Shown: positions 45,711 to 55,542, counted from the first letter of the stretch. The stretch: 64,000 nt of DNA from Psychromonas sp. SA13A (GCF_011378715.1 NZ_WTKU01000024.1:1-64000), one strand, 5' to 3'. Made by a program: numbers and translations. The notes: a model not told the origin generated them from the sequence alone.

Positions 45711-46814
45711 TTATTTTGTGTTTTTTACTGTAGGTTGTTGTTGCGTGATGCAATGGATATTGCCGCCACCAAGTAATATTTCACGGGCAGGTACACCTAT
45801 TATCTCTCGGTCTGGAAATTGCTCAGCTAAAATAGCAGCAGCTTTATCATCTTTTTCCGGGTCTAACTTTGGAAATACGATATGTTTATTGGCAATATAA
45901 AAATTAGCATAAGAGCCTGCTAAGCGTTGGCCTTCTTCTCGGGGTTGGCTATCTTCGTTATCATCAATACCTGTTGCTTCTTCTTTACTAATAAAGAGAG
46001 GGCCTGGGTGGGGTAATTTAACGACCTTTAGTTGGCGGCCTCGCGCATCAGTACTGTTGCTTAGTATACGGTAGGCATCTTCCGATATTGCATGTTGTGG
46101 ATCGTTAGGATCTTCACAATAGTGAAGTGCGACAACACCTGGTTTAATAAAGCAGCAAAGGTTATCAATGTGGCCGTCAGTTTCATCTTCAACTGTGCCT
46201 TGATCTAACCAGATAATACGTTCGACATTCAAATAATCGCGTAATAGTTGCTCTATCTGGTGTTGGTTAAGGTCCGGGTTACGGTTGCGGTTAAGTAAAC
46301 ACTCTTTAGTGGTAATTAACGTGCCTTGCCCATCAACATGGATAGAGCCACCCTCTAATACTAGAGGAGCATCAAACCGTGTTGCATCGGTTATTTCACA
46401 AACCTTTTGTGCGACTCGACTATCTTTAGACCAGTCAGGGTAAAGACCGCCATCTTCCCCGCCCCATGCATTAAAGTCCCAATCGACAGCGGCAAGTTCA
46501 CCGCTATCATTGGTTAAAAAGCTTGGACCAATATCGCGCATCCAAGCGTCATTACTGCTCATTTCGACGACTTTGATATGCTCAGGTAACATAGTGCGAG
46601 CATTATCATATTGCTGATCGCTAACGGCTACGGTGACTTCTTCACTTTTAGAGATAGCACAAGCAACCTCAACAAATGCCTTCTGTGCAGGTGCGGCGTT
46701 TAATCGCCACACATCTTTACGTTCAGGCCAAAGCATCCAGCAACCATCGTGAGGTTCAAACTCACCCGGCATACGAAAACCTTCTTCAGCCACATTATTC
46801 GTATTATCTGTCAT
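45711..46814 (-). CDS. aguA: agmatine deiminase
   Basis: Hydrolyses agmatine to N-carbamoylputrescine and ammonia. The 367 residues have the family blocks MPGEFEPHDGCWMLWPER, NDAWMRDIGPSF, LEGGSIHVDGQGTLITT, ETDGHIDN and the catalytic cysteine in LLGGGNIHCITQQ near residue 355. It lies nine bases downstream of the aminotransferase gene. The usual partner aguB (nitrilase-type N-carbamoylputrescine amidase) is not in the window. Confidence 0.96.
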   Translation of the reverse strand: MTDNTNNVAEEGFRMPGEFEPHDGCWMLWPERKDVWRLNAAPAQKAFVEVACAISKSEEVTVAVSDQQYDNARTMLPEHIKVVEMSSNDAWMRDIGPSFLTNDSGELAAVDWDFNAWGGEDGGLYPDWSKDSRVAQKVCEITDATRFDAPLVLEGGSIHVDGQGTLITTKECLLNRNRNPDLNQHQIEQLLRDYLNVERIIWLDQGTVEDETDGHIDNLCCFIKPGVVALHYCEDPNDPQHAISEDAYRILSNSTDARGRQLKVVKLPHPGPLFISKEEATGIDDNEDSQPREEGQRLAGSYANFYIANKHIVFPKLDPEKDDKAAAILAEQFPDREIIGVPAREILLGGGNIHCITQQQPTVKNTK

Positions 46815-46823
46815 GGTCGTTGC

Positions 46824-48209
46824 CTATAAGTATTTATCTGTTTTTAAATCTTCAATCGTCGATAAAATGGCTGAACGTAGAATAGAGACAACTTCATCTA
46901 CCGTATCGCGTGTCCAAATAAGCGGTGGCGAAAGTACATTTAAATGTGCGATAGGTCTTACAATTAGCCCACGTTTTTGGCAATGAGCAGCAATACGCTT
47001 ACCTACATTTGCTTCATAAGGAATAAGTTCTTTTGTTTCTTTATTAGCAACGCTTTCAATACACATCATAAAGTGACTACCACGTACATCACCTACAATC
47101 GGTAAATCTTTTAGTGTTCTAAGTTGTTGTTCTAAATAAGGACCGACTGCTAATACGTTTTCACATATTTTTTCGCGTTCCATTATTTCAATGTTTTTTA
47201 AGGCTACTGCACAGGCAACAGGGTGACCAGAGTAAGTGAAACCAGTACTGAAAACGGCACCTTTTGCTTGTGGTTTTTTGATCACATCGTAAATTTCATC
47301 ACTTAATAGTGTTGCACCTAACGGAATGTAACCAGACGTTAAGCCTTTTGCACAAATGATAATATCTGGTTTAATACCAAAAACAGCTTCACTTGCAAAG
47401 AAGTGGCCTAATCGTCCAAATGCCGTCACAACTTCATCTGAAATGAATAGAATGTCATTGGCTTTACATAAATCAAAAATTCTTTTGTGGTAACCATCTG
47501 GTGCAACCAAAACACCACCTGCGCCCATAATTGGTTCTGCGATAAAGGCTGCAACTTGATCTGCTCCGCCCATTTCAGAGAGATTTGTTTCAAAGTCTTT
47601 TACTAGGTAATCACAGTATTCTGCTTCATTCATACCTTTTGGCATACGGTAACAATTAGCTTCACTAATGTGCGTGACTAAATTATTTACAACGTCAAAA
47701 CCTTCGTTATTACCAACGGTACCGGTTAGAGTTGATGCCATGTAAGTTGTGCCATGGTAACCACTGTGACGAGAGATGATCTTCTTTTTACTTGCCTTGC
47801 CAATTTGATTGAAGTAATAATGCACAATACGTATAGCTTGATCATTGGCAACTGAGCCACCACAACTGTAAAACACATGGTTTAGGTTGTCTGGTGCGAG
47901 TGAAGCGAGTTTTGCAGAGAGTTGAATGGCTGGAATGTTAGATAAGTTATTGAAAGGAGAGTAATAAGCCATTTTAGTTGCTTGCTCGGCCATTACCTGA
48001 CCTAGTTCAGCTCGCCCATGCCCTATATTAACGCACCATAGGCCAGCAATGCCATCTAGATATTTATTCTCTTTTATATCATAGATGTATGCGCCTTCAC
48101 TGTGTGCGATGATGTCGCAACCAGACTGATGAAAGTCTGAAAAATCAGTAAATGGATGCACGAAGTGGTCTTTATCTTGTTGCCATAGTGTTTCGATATC
48201 ATATTGCAT
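46824..48209 (-). CDS. class III aminotransferase, probably putrescine-pyruvate type
   Basis: The 461-residue PLP enzyme has GIAGLWCVNIGHGRAEL, FYSCGGSVANDQAIRI, SRHSGYHGTTYMAS, FISDEVVTAFGRLG and the PLP lysine in IICAKGLTSGYIPLGA. This wording resembles the putrescine/beta-alanine:pyruvate group (SpuC-like). Next to aguA it should convert putrescine to 4-aminobutanal. It is the first gene of the operon; its promoter shares the 220-bp divergent region with the LuxR gene. Confidence 0.85.
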   Translation of the reverse strand: MQYDIETLWQQDKDHFVHPFTDFSDFHQSGCDIIAHSEGAYIYDIKENKYLDGIAGLWCVNIGHGRAELGQVMAEQATKMAYYSPFNNLSNIPAIQLSAKLASLAPDNLNHVFYSCGGSVANDQAIRIVHYYFNQIGKASKKKIISRHSGYHGTTYMASTLTGTVGNNEGFDVVNNLVTHISEANCYRMPKGMNEAEYCDYLVKDFETNLSEMGGADQVAAFIAEPIMGAGGVLVAPDGYHKRIFDLCKANDILFISDEVVTAFGRLGHFFASEAVFGIKPDIIICAKGLTSGYIPLGATLLSDEIYDVIKKPQAKGAVFSTGFTYSGHPVACAVALKNIEIMEREKICENVLAVGPYLEQQLRTLKDLPIVGDVRGSHFMMCIESVANKETKELIPYEANVGKRIAAHCQKRGLIVRPIAHLNVLSPPLIWTRDTVDEVVSILRSAILSTIEDLKTDKYL

Positions 48210-48331
48210 ACTTATAACCCTTTGTTTATTATGATTTTAGTTTGTTTTTTTCAAAATAAATATCATATTTGTTACATGATTGTTAATAAATTTCATGTTT
48301 TTAAATTACTATCAGTCTTGAGTTGTTGGAT

Positions 48332-48348
48332 ATACCGCTAGGGGGGTA
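48332..48348. promoter_or_regulatory. putative regulator site A (ATACCnnTAGGGG)
   Basis: ATACCGCTAGGGGGGTA lies between the divergent aminotransferase and LuxR genes. The first 13 bases match site B at 49241-49253 at all positions but two. TACC and GGTA at its ends make an imperfect dyad. It may be the operator of the LuxR-type regulator. Confidence 0.4.
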
Positions 48349-48430
48349 AATAGCGATATATTTTGATAATAAACACGTACTATGGGGTGAATTGCATGCT
48401 ATTTTACAATTTACACGGTTGAGGGAAATA

Positions 48431-49201
48431 ATGGATTGGAATAAATCGATCGCCAACATGATCAACCACATGTCACTGCCCAGTTGGCCTGGGGTGATGA
48501 TAGAGAGTTTACAAAGCTTAGCGCATTTTGATACTTGTCTTGTTGCCACTTATAAGCAGCAGTTCAAGCCGATTATTGTGCACACCTCTTATCAACTGGA
48601 GTCACAAAAAAATATTCGAAGTTTTGTGAATAAAGCCTACTTGTTAGATCCACTCTACAACGCTATTGACCACGGGATCGCTAGCGGCTTATATCGCTTG
48701 CGAGATTTAGCACCAGACTCTTTTGAGCACACAGAGCAATATAAAAGTTGCTATAGTGATTTTGACCTCAAAGACGAAATAATTTTTGTTACTCACTTAA
48801 ATAATGATGTTGTATTTTCTATTTCTCTCGGTAGAACTTCTCGATTGGGGGGTATTAGTAGAGATGAGTTGAATCGTTTGAAGAGTGTACAGCCTATTAT
48901 ACAAGCAATGAGTCTACAATTTTGGCAAGCACAGTCTTCGCAGTATGTGCATGATGAAAAGTCTCGTTATTCTCTAGAACACGCCATTGATACTTTTGAC
49001 AGTAATGTACTTACACCGCGAGAAAAAGAGATCACTGGGTTAGTGCTACAAGGTTACTCTTCAAAAGCCATTGCTGATCATTTAAGTATTAGTGTTGGTA
49101 CAATCAAAGTGCATCGTAAGAGTATCTATTTGAAGCTCAATATATCAAGAGAATCAGAATTATTTTCACAATTTATTAACCACCTACGCACCATTTCTTA
49201 A
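48431..49201 (+). CDS. LuxR-type transcriptional regulator of the polyamine region
   Basis: 256 residues from ATG 48431, which has GAGGGA upstream; the frame is open 13 codons further back. The N-terminal ~180 residues are an unassigned sensing domain. The C-terminal LuxR HTH is clear: LTPREKEITGLVLQGYSSKAIADHLSISVGTIKVHRKSIYLKLNI. No receiver domain is present. It lies between the divergent agmatine operon and the amidohydrolase operon, so it is the natural candidate to control both. Confidence 0.88.
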   Translation: MDWNKSIANMINHMSLPSWPGVMIESLQSLAHFDTCLVATYKQQFKPIIVHTSYQLESQKNIRSFVNKAYLLDPLYNAIDHGIASGLYRLRDLAPDSFEHTEQYKSCYSDFDLKDEIIFVTHLNNDVVFSISLGRTSRLGGISRDELNRLKSVQPIIQAMSLQFWQAQSSQYVHDEKSRYSLEHAIDTFDSNVLTPREKEITGLVLQGYSSKAIADHLSISVGTIKVHRKSIYLKLNISRESELFSQFINHLRTIS

Positions 49202-49240
49202 TTTTTACATCATAAATTCTCATCTCAGATAAGAAAACTT

Positions 49241-49256
49241 ATACCTGTAGGGGTAT
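49241..49256. promoter_or_regulatory. putative regulator site B (ATACC-N6-GGTAT)
   Basis: ATACCTGTAGGGGTAT has perfect 5-bp arms around six bases, 55 bp before the M20 amidohydrolase start. It shares ATACCnnTAGGGG with site A. A related TATAGGGG occurs at 53535-53542 before the GNAT gene. Confidence 0.45.
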
Positions 49257-49310
49257 AGGTTTTGTCACTGCATGCCCCTTAATATCAAAAGATACTAAAA
49301 AGGAGGCTTA

Positions 49311-50546
49311 ATGAATAACCAAGCAATTAACCAAAGTAGACTGTGGGATAGCCTGATGGAAATGGCTAAAATAGGCGCGACTGAAAAGGGCGGATGTTGT
49401 CGCCTTGCATTGACTGACATTGATAAACAAGGGCGCGATCTTTTCATTAGCTGGTGTGTTGAAGCAGGTTGTTCGATACATATTGATAAAATGGGCAATA
49501 TTTTTGCTCGTCGAGAAGGCCGTGATGCTAATGCTGCAGCCATTGGGACAGGTAGTCATTTAGATACGCAGCCTACAGGTGGAAAATTTGATGGTATTTA
49601 TGGTTGCCTTGCTGGATTAGAAGTAATTCGTAGTTTAAATGAACAAAATATAACCACAAACAGACCTATTGAAGTCTCAGTATGGACAAATGAAGAAGGT
49701 TCTCGTTTTGCACCTGCAATGGTTTCTTCTGGTGTTTACAGTGGAAAATTCGATTTAGATTATGCACACCAGCAAACGGATAGTGAAGGTATTACTATTG
49801 GTGAAGCATTAAATGCCATTGGTTATATGGGTGATGAAGAAGTGGGTAATCGCAACTTGCATAAATTCTTTGAGTTACATATCGAGCAAGGTCCCGTATT
49901 AGAACAAGAAGAAAAACAAGTAGGTATCGTGACCGGTGTACTAGGGATGCGTTGGTACGATGTTACGCTAGAAGGGACATCTGCACATGCAGGCCCAACA
50001 CCAATGAGTTATCGAAAAGATGCACTTTATGCTGCAACGCAAGTGTTTAGTGAGCTTTACCAAATAGCAGAAGCAGGCGAAGCTGGTAGTGCTCGTTGTA
50101 CTGTCGGTGAGCTTAATATCATTAAAGGATCTCGAAATGTTATCCCTGGTGAAGTCACATTCACGTTAGATTTACGTCATGCAGAATTAGCGGGCCTCGC
50201 TGATTTAGAAGATAAAGCACAGCAAGTGATTGCAAAAGTCGCTGAAAGTACGGGTGTCACCATCAAACTAAACAATATCTGGGATAGTCCTCCACTTGCA
50301 TTCAATGCTGATTGTGTTGCTGCTGTTGCTAAAGCAGTTGAAAATTCTGGTTTAACTTACCAACGCTTAGTCAGTGGTGCAGGGCATGATGCCGTTAATA
50401 TTTCAACCGTGGTACCGACGTCTATGATCTTTATTCCTTCGATTGGCGGTATTAGCCACAATGAAGCTGAATATTCTAGTCCAGATCAAGTAGGTGATGG
50501 CTGTCAGATTTTATTTGATCTGTTAGTCAATGAAGCAAATACCTAA
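49311..50546 (+). CDS. M20-family Zn-dependent N-carbamoyl-amino-acid amidohydrolase (HyuC/AllC-like)
   Basis: The 411-residue cytosolic hydrolase has the metal-site blocks of the allantoate/N-carbamoyl amidohydrolase group: GTGSHLDTQPTGGKFDGIYG, WTNEEGSRFAPAM, FELHIEQGPVLE, SGAGHDAVN and ISHNEAEYS. The dimer-domain arginine-containing region GSRNVIPGEVTFTLD is also kept. Members cleave N-carbamoyl groups to amine, CO2 and NH3. With aguA nearby and no aguB, N-carbamoylputrescine is a reasonable substrate; N-carbamoyl-beta-alanine is an alternative. It has a strong AAGGAGG site and heads a four-gene run. Confidence 0.88.
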   Translation: MNNQAINQSRLWDSLMEMAKIGATEKGGCCRLALTDIDKQGRDLFISWCVEAGCSIHIDKMGNIFARREGRDANAAAIGTGSHLDTQPTGGKFDGIYGCLAGLEVIRSLNEQNITTNRPIEVSVWTNEEGSRFAPAMVSSGVYSGKFDLDYAHQQTDSEGITIGEALNAIGYMGDEEVGNRNLHKFFELHIEQGPVLEQEEKQVGIVTGVLGMRWYDVTLEGTSAHAGPTPMSYRKDALYAATQVFSELYQIAEAGEAGSARCTVGELNIIKGSRNVIPGEVTFTLDLRHAELAGLADLEDKAQQVIAKVAESTGVTIKLNNIWDSPPLAFNADCVAAVAKAVENSGLTYQRLVSGAGHDAVNISTVVPTSMIFIPSIGGISHNEAEYSSPDQVGDGCQILFDLLVNEANT

Positions 50547-50595
50547 TAAACACTTAATAAAAAACATCAGTCGTCATTTGACAATGGAGCATGAA

Positions 50596-52086
50596 ATGAA
50601 AAGTTATCAGCAATGGCAAGAAATGGCCAAATCAATTAAATTTAACACTAACGCATTCATTAATGGAGAGTTTGTTCCTGCACAATCAGGTGAAATATTT
50701 ACTTCTATTAACCCTGCAACAGGGGAAGTTTTAGCTGAAGTGGCAAGTTGTGATAGTGAAGATGCTGACTTAGCCGTTAGTGCTGCCAAGCAAGTTTTTC
50801 AATCTGGTGTTTGGTCGCGTCGTCCAGCATTAGAGCGTAAAAAAACCTTATTAAAATTTGCAGACTTGATTGAACAGAATAGTGATACGTTGTCGTTAAT
50901 TGATACCCTTGATATGGGTAAGCCTATTGCTGATTGTGTTGGTTTTGATATACCCAATACAATAGAAACATTCCGTTGGACTGCAGAAGCTATTGATAAA
51001 ATTTATGGTGAGATCTCTCCAACGAATACCACTAGTATGGCATTAATGACCCATGAGCCAATTGGTGTGGTTGCTGCCATTGTACCGTGGAACTATCCAT
51101 TAATGATGGCGAGTTGGAAAATTGCACCTGCATTAGCTGCGGGTAATAGTGTTATTTTAAAGCCTTCTGAAAAATCACCATTGAGTGCCTTGTTCTTAGC
51201 GACCTTAGCAAAAGAAGCAGGTATTCCTGATGGCGTGTTCAATGTTTTACCTGGCTTTGGCCATACGGTAGGTAAAGCGCTGTCGTTACATAATGACGTT
51301 GATGTCATTACCTTTACTGGTTCAACTAGAGTCGCTGGTCAATTGATGGCTTATGCTGGTCAATCAAACTTGAAACGAACTTGGCTTGAAGCGGGTGGCA
51401 AATCACCTTGTATCGTTTTTGCAGATTGTGACGATTTAGAAGCTGCTGCTTTTGGTGCTGCTTTTGGTATTTTCTCTAATCAAGGTGAAGTGTGTATTGC
51501 AACTTCTCGATTATTGATTGAAGAATCCATTAAAGATAAATTCATGAGTTTATTAGTGGAACAAGCGAAAAAATTTATTCCTGGTGACCCACTTGATCCT
51601 GAAACGAATATGGGCGCTATTGTCGACCAACAACACCTCGATAATATTTTAAGCTTTATTGAATCTGGTGTTAGTGAAGGCGCTAACTTGTTATACGGCG
51701 GTAAACAAACCTCTGTTAATGAAAAAGGCTGTTATATAGAACCCACTATTTTTACCGATACAAAACAAGACATGAATATTGTTGAGAATGAAATCTTTGG
51801 TCCTGTTGTGGCTGTGAATACCTTTACGACATGGGAGGAAGCGGTGAGTTTAGCCAACGATAGTAAATATGGTTTGGCAGCAGGTGTGTGGACTAGCAAC
51901 TTGAAAAAAGCACATAAAACGGCTCGTGAACTACAAGCTGGCATGGTATGGATTAACAATTGGGCTGGTAGTGATTCTACAACCCCTTTTGGTGGTGTTA
52001 AGCAGTCTGGTAATGCACGTGATAAATCACTTCACTCTATTGATAAATACACAGAACTTAAAACAACGTGGATCGACTTAGGTTAA
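50596..52086 (+). CDS. aldehyde dehydrogenase, PuuC-like
   Basis: 496 residues from ATG 50596 with GGAG six bases upstream; the frame extends back over the previous stop. It is an NAD(P)+ ALDH with AAIVPWNYPLMMASWKIAPAL, FTGSTRVAGQL, LEAGGKSPC with the catalytic Glu in LEAGG, and the nucleophile in NQGEVCIATSR. It resembles PuuC (gamma-glutamyl-gamma-aminobutyraldehyde dehydrogenase). Here it should oxidise 4-aminobutanal to GABA. Confidence 0.9.
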   Translation: MKSYQQWQEMAKSIKFNTNAFINGEFVPAQSGEIFTSINPATGEVLAEVASCDSEDADLAVSAAKQVFQSGVWSRRPALERKKTLLKFADLIEQNSDTLSLIDTLDMGKPIADCVGFDIPNTIETFRWTAEAIDKIYGEISPTNTTSMALMTHEPIGVVAAIVPWNYPLMMASWKIAPALAAGNSVILKPSEKSPLSALFLATLAKEAGIPDGVFNVLPGFGHTVGKALSLHNDVDVITFTGSTRVAGQLMAYAGQSNLKRTWLEAGGKSPCIVFADCDDLEAAAFGAAFGIFSNQGEVCIATSRLLIEESIKDKFMSLLVEQAKKFIPGDPLDPETNMGAIVDQQHLDNILSFIESGVSEGANLLYGGKQTSVNEKGCYIEPTIFTDTKQDMNIVENEIFGPVVAVNTFTTWEEAVSLANDSKYGLAAGVWTSNLKKAHKTARELQAGMVWINNWAGSDSTTPFGGVKQSGNARDKSLHSIDKYTELKTTWIDLG

Positions 52087-52221
52087 GTCATTATTAATTT
52101 TTAAAATTATTTCAATATTGTTAATTCGACTAAGGTAACTGCATCTTAAACGGAGCTTGTATATGCTCATCAATAGCACGTTGCCTTATTCAAATTCAGC
52201 CTTATATAATCGAGTAGCCCC

Positions 52222-53490
52222 ATGGATAAAATATTATTAAATTCCATTCTAGCGGCTGTTGAAAAACGCCGTATTCATGTAATCGATGAGTTAACTGACT
52301 TGGTTGCTGCTGATAGCACGCTAGGCAATGAGCAACAAGCGCAAGCGATTATTAAACGTGTTTTCGAAGGGTTAGGTACAGAAGTAAATGAGGTCACTAT
52401 TGATCTTGATAAATTATCTGTATTACCTGGTTTCTCTCCTCCTGTTATTAATAATACCGATGGTCGCGTTAATATTATTGGCCTTCATACTCCCAAACAA
52501 ATAATCGGCAAATCACTTATTTTAAATGGTCATATGGATGTTGTGCCGACTGGCCCATCACTCTTATGGGAACACCCTCCTTTTGAGCCTTATGTTGACG
52601 GTGATTGGTTTTATGGTCGAGGTAGCGGTGATATGAAAGCAGGGATTGTAGCCTATTGTAATGCCTTCGCCGCTTTAAAAGATTTAGGATATCAACCTGC
52701 AGCAAAAGTTATTCTGCAAAGTGTTATCGAAGAGGAGTGTACAGGCAATGGTGCATTGGCTTGTTTAGATGCTGGTTACACTGCAGACGCAGCTATTATT
52801 CCAGAACCTTTTGGTCAGTCTTGTCTTATTGCTCAATTAGGGGTGATGTGGTTTCAGTTAAAACTAACCGGTAAACCTGCACACGTTCTTGATACTTCTA
52901 GTGGCAGTAACGTATTCGATTCGCTGTATGTATTGACCAATAAATTGAAAGAATTAGAAACAGAATGGAATAAACAAGAACATCGCCATCAGTGTTATAG
53001 CGGACATGATCATCCCATCAATTTTAATCTCGGTAAAGTACATGGGGGGGATTGGGCTTCAACGGTTGCTTGTTATTGTGAAGCTGATTTTCGTGTTGGA
53101 TTTTATCCGGGAATGACGCTTGAATACGTTAAAGAAAAATTACAACAAACCATTAACGAAGCCGATATAGTAAGTGATATTGAAGTTGAGCTTTGTTATA
53201 CAGGCTTCCAAGCAGAAGGCTGTGCAATTGAAGAAGAAGCCCCATTAATTGAATCAATCAAAGAAGCACACCGTATTGTCGCGAACAGTGATTGTGAAAC
53301 ACTGGCTGTTACTTGTACAACTGATGCCCGTTTTTTTCAGTTGTATGGCAATACACCTGCTACTTGTTATGGCCCTATTGCTGAAAATATTCATGGTTTT
53401 AATGAAAGAGTCTCCATTAACAGCACAGTACAAGTGGCACAAGTGTTGGCTGTCTTTATCGCTAATTGGTGTGGCTTAGAAAAAATATAA
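52222..53490 (+). CDS. M20-family ArgE/DapE-like deacylase
   Basis: The 422-residue di-zinc hydrolase has NGHMDVVPTGPSLLWEHPPF, WFYGRGSGDMKAGIVAY (bridging Asp), the catalytic Glu in VIEEECTGNGAL, and C-terminal CTTDARFF and ENIHGFNERVS. It belongs to the acetylornithine deacetylase/succinyl-diaminopimelate desuccinylase group. It is distinct from the HyuC-like neighbour. It might remove an acyl group from an acylated polyamine or amino acid. Its ribosome-binding site is poor. A GNAT acetyltransferase follows. Confidence 0.82.
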   Translation: MDKILLNSILAAVEKRRIHVIDELTDLVAADSTLGNEQQAQAIIKRVFEGLGTEVNEVTIDLDKLSVLPGFSPPVINNTDGRVNIIGLHTPKQIIGKSLILNGHMDVVPTGPSLLWEHPPFEPYVDGDWFYGRGSGDMKAGIVAYCNAFAALKDLGYQPAAKVILQSVIEEECTGNGALACLDAGYTADAAIIPEPFGQSCLIAQLGVMWFQLKLTGKPAHVLDTSSGSNVFDSLYVLTNKLKELETEWNKQEHRHQCYSGHDHPINFNLGKVHGGDWASTVACYCEADFRVGFYPGMTLEYVKEKLQQTINEADIVSDIEVELCYTGFQAEGCAIEEEAPLIESIKEAHRIVANSDCETLAVTCTTDARFFQLYGNTPATCYGPIAENIHGFNERVSINSTVQVAQVLAVFIANWCGLEKI

Positions 53491-53568
53491 TAGGTGAGCC
53501 CTTATCAATTACACAGGTGGTAAGGTGTGATTGGTATAGGGGGGATCTATAAAAATAGGTAAAACAAC

Positions 53569-54111
53569 ATGTTAGTATTTGAAAGAATTGAAGATAAAGC
53601 GCATCCTTATTTTGAGGAAGCTTTTTCGCTATATGAGAAAAGCTTTCCTATTTTTGAACGAAGAGCTAAGTACGACCAAATATCTGCACTAACCGATAGT
53701 GAATACCACTTTATTATTATTAAAAAAGAAACGGGCGAGCTGTTAGGTATTTTACTAACCTGGCATAAAGATGATTTTACTTATGTAGAGCACTTTGCCA
53801 TTACGCCGCTTGCAAGGGGCAAAAGCATTGGTACTCGTACTTTAAAATATTTAAAAAAAGTGTCTGATAAAACAATCCTTTTAGAGATAGATCCACCTGT
53901 TGATAAGATTTCAATAAAAAGAAAAGTCTTTTATCAACGAATTGGTTTTATACAGAGTAGCAAAATCTATATCCACCCATCATATCGAGAAAAAACAGAA
54001 CCTCATCAATTAATGATCATGTCATATCCTGCCTTAACAGAGGATGTTTATTCAAGCTTTCAGGAGAGTTTGAGCAATCAAATCATGCAACATTCTGAAG
54101 TTGATTACTGA
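53569..54111 (+). CDS. GNAT-family N-acetyltransferase
   Basis: The 180-residue protein has the GNAT core: strand and acetyl-CoA loop in YVEHFAITPLARGKSIGTRTLKYLKK, then DKTILLEIDPP and KVFYQRIGFIQS. The substrate is unknown. It follows the ArgE-like gene by 78 bp, and TATAGGGG precedes it. The position suggests polyamine or amino-acid acetylation. Confidence 0.8.
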   Translation: MLVFERIEDKAHPYFEEAFSLYEKSFPIFERRAKYDQISALTDSEYHFIIIKKETGELLGILLTWHKDDFTYVEHFAITPLARGKSIGTRTLKYLKKVSDKTILLEIDPPVDKISIKRKVFYQRIGFIQSSKIYIHPSYREKTEPHQLMIMSYPALTEDVYSSFQESLSNQIMQHSEVDY

Positions 54112-54173
54112 GAGCATAGTATAAAGCTTAAGGTGTAGAGAGGCAGAGTAAGGTATATAATAGTAGTTATTAA

Positions 54174-54208
54174 AAAGCCCTATTAAGTTATTAATAGGGC
54201 TTTCTTTA
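54174..54208. terminator. bidirectional terminator between the GNAT gene and gabT
   Basis: A 13-bp perfect stem (54174-54186 with 54191-54203), loop GTTA, with A upstream and T downstream, lies between convergent genes. Confidence 0.88.
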
Positions 54209-54234
54209 AGCCGCTTTTTATTAAAACTAGTTTA

Positions 54235-55542
54235 TTAACTGACTTTTAAGTTTTCCACTGACTCTACTACTAGGCTTTCAAACAGCGCTGTAAAGTTATC
54301 TAAACCTTCATTGGCGATGTCGTCTGAAATAGTTAATGCAGGTAAGAAACGGATAACGTTGCCGTAAAAACCACAGGCAAGAAGTACTAAACCGTGTTGA
54401 GCGGCATTAGCAATAATATCTTGTGTTAGCTGTGTATTTGCTTGCTCAGGATCGCCATTTTTAACAAATTCAATCGCAATCATTGCTCCTTGATTTCTCA
54501 CTTCTAAGATAGTGTCAGGATACTGTTGCTGTAATTGGCTGAGGCGTTTATTAAATAACTCACCAATCTCTACAGAGCGTTGTACTAGATTTTCTTCTTC
54601 AATCACTTCTAGTACTGCTAACGCTGCTGCACAAGCGACAGGAGAGCCACCATAAGTACCACCTAAACCACCTGGTAAAGGCGCATCCATTATTTCACTT
54701 TTACCAACAACCGCTGAAATAGGAAAGCCACCTGCAATACCTTTTGCCATAGTCATTAAATCAGCTTCCACACCAGAGTGTTCAAAAGCAAACATTTTTC
54801 CGGTACGGCCAAAACCTGATTGAATTTCATCGGCAATTAATACGATGCCATGTTGGTCGCAGATTTCACGTAGTGCTTGTAAAAACTCAGTTGGGGCAGC
54901 GTAAAATCCACCTTCGCCTTGTACTGGCTCAATAATAATAGCAGCCACATCTGTTGGGCAGATATCAACTTTAAATAAGTTTTGTAATGCTTTTAATGAA
55001 TCTTTTACAGATACATCATGGCGTTCCATTGGGAACGGGGCATGAAAGATATCAGCAGGGAAAGGACCAAATAAATTTTTATAAGGCGTTACTTTACCCG
55101 TTAAAGCCATGGTTAAATTAGTACGACCGTGGAAACCGCCATTAAAAGCAATAACACCTCGGCGTCCGGTATGGGCACGTGCGATTTTTACACAGTTTTC
55201 AACTGCTTCTGCACCTGTGGTGACAAAAATAGCTTTTTTAGGTGAGTTACCTGGCGCAGCTGCTGTTAATTTTTCAGCTAATGTTACAGCTACTTCATAA
55301 GGGTTGACCATGACGCAAGTATGGCTAAATTTATCTATTTGCGCTTTGGCTGCAGCAACAACTTTAGGATGGCTATGACCAGTATTACAAACGGCGATCC
55401 CAGTACCAAAATCAATATAACGTTTACCTTCAACATCCCAGATCTCTGCATTTTTTGCATGCTCAACATAGACAGGATAAATATTGCCTTGGCCACGAGC
55501 GAAGACTTGTGCTTTTCTGCTTTGTAAACTTTGATTTGTCAT
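54235..55542 (-). CDS. gabT: 4-aminobutyrate aminotransferase
   Basis: Transfers the amino group of GABA to 2-oxoglutarate, giving succinate semialdehyde. The 435-residue class III PLP enzyme has IDFGTGIAVCNTGHSHPKV, TTGAEAVENCVKIARA, GGFHGRTNLTMALTGK, IIEPVQGEGGFY, IADEIQSGFGRTG and the PLP lysine in TMAKGIAGGFPISAV. The C-terminal GVDNFTALF-like end fits GabT. Downstream of gabD on the same strand, 90 bp apart. Confidence 0.94.
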   Translation of the reverse strand: MTNQSLQSRKAQVFARGQGNIYPVYVEHAKNAEIWDVEGKRYIDFGTGIAVCNTGHSHPKVVAAAKAQIDKFSHTCVMVNPYEVAVTLAEKLTAAAPGNSPKKAIFVTTGAEAVENCVKIARAHTGRRGVIAFNGGFHGRTNLTMALTGKVTPYKNLFGPFPADIFHAPFPMERHDVSVKDSLKALQNLFKVDICPTDVAAIIIEPVQGEGGFYAAPTEFLQALREICDQHGIVLIADEIQSGFGRTGKMFAFEHSGVEADLMTMAKGIAGGFPISAVVGKSEIMDAPLPGGLGGTYGGSPVACAAALAVLEVIEEENLVQRSVEIGELFNKRLSQLQQQYPDTILEVRNQGAMIAIEFVKNGDPEQANTQLTQDIIANAAQHGLVLLACGFYGNVIRFLPALTISDDIANEGLDNFTALFESLVVESVENLKVS

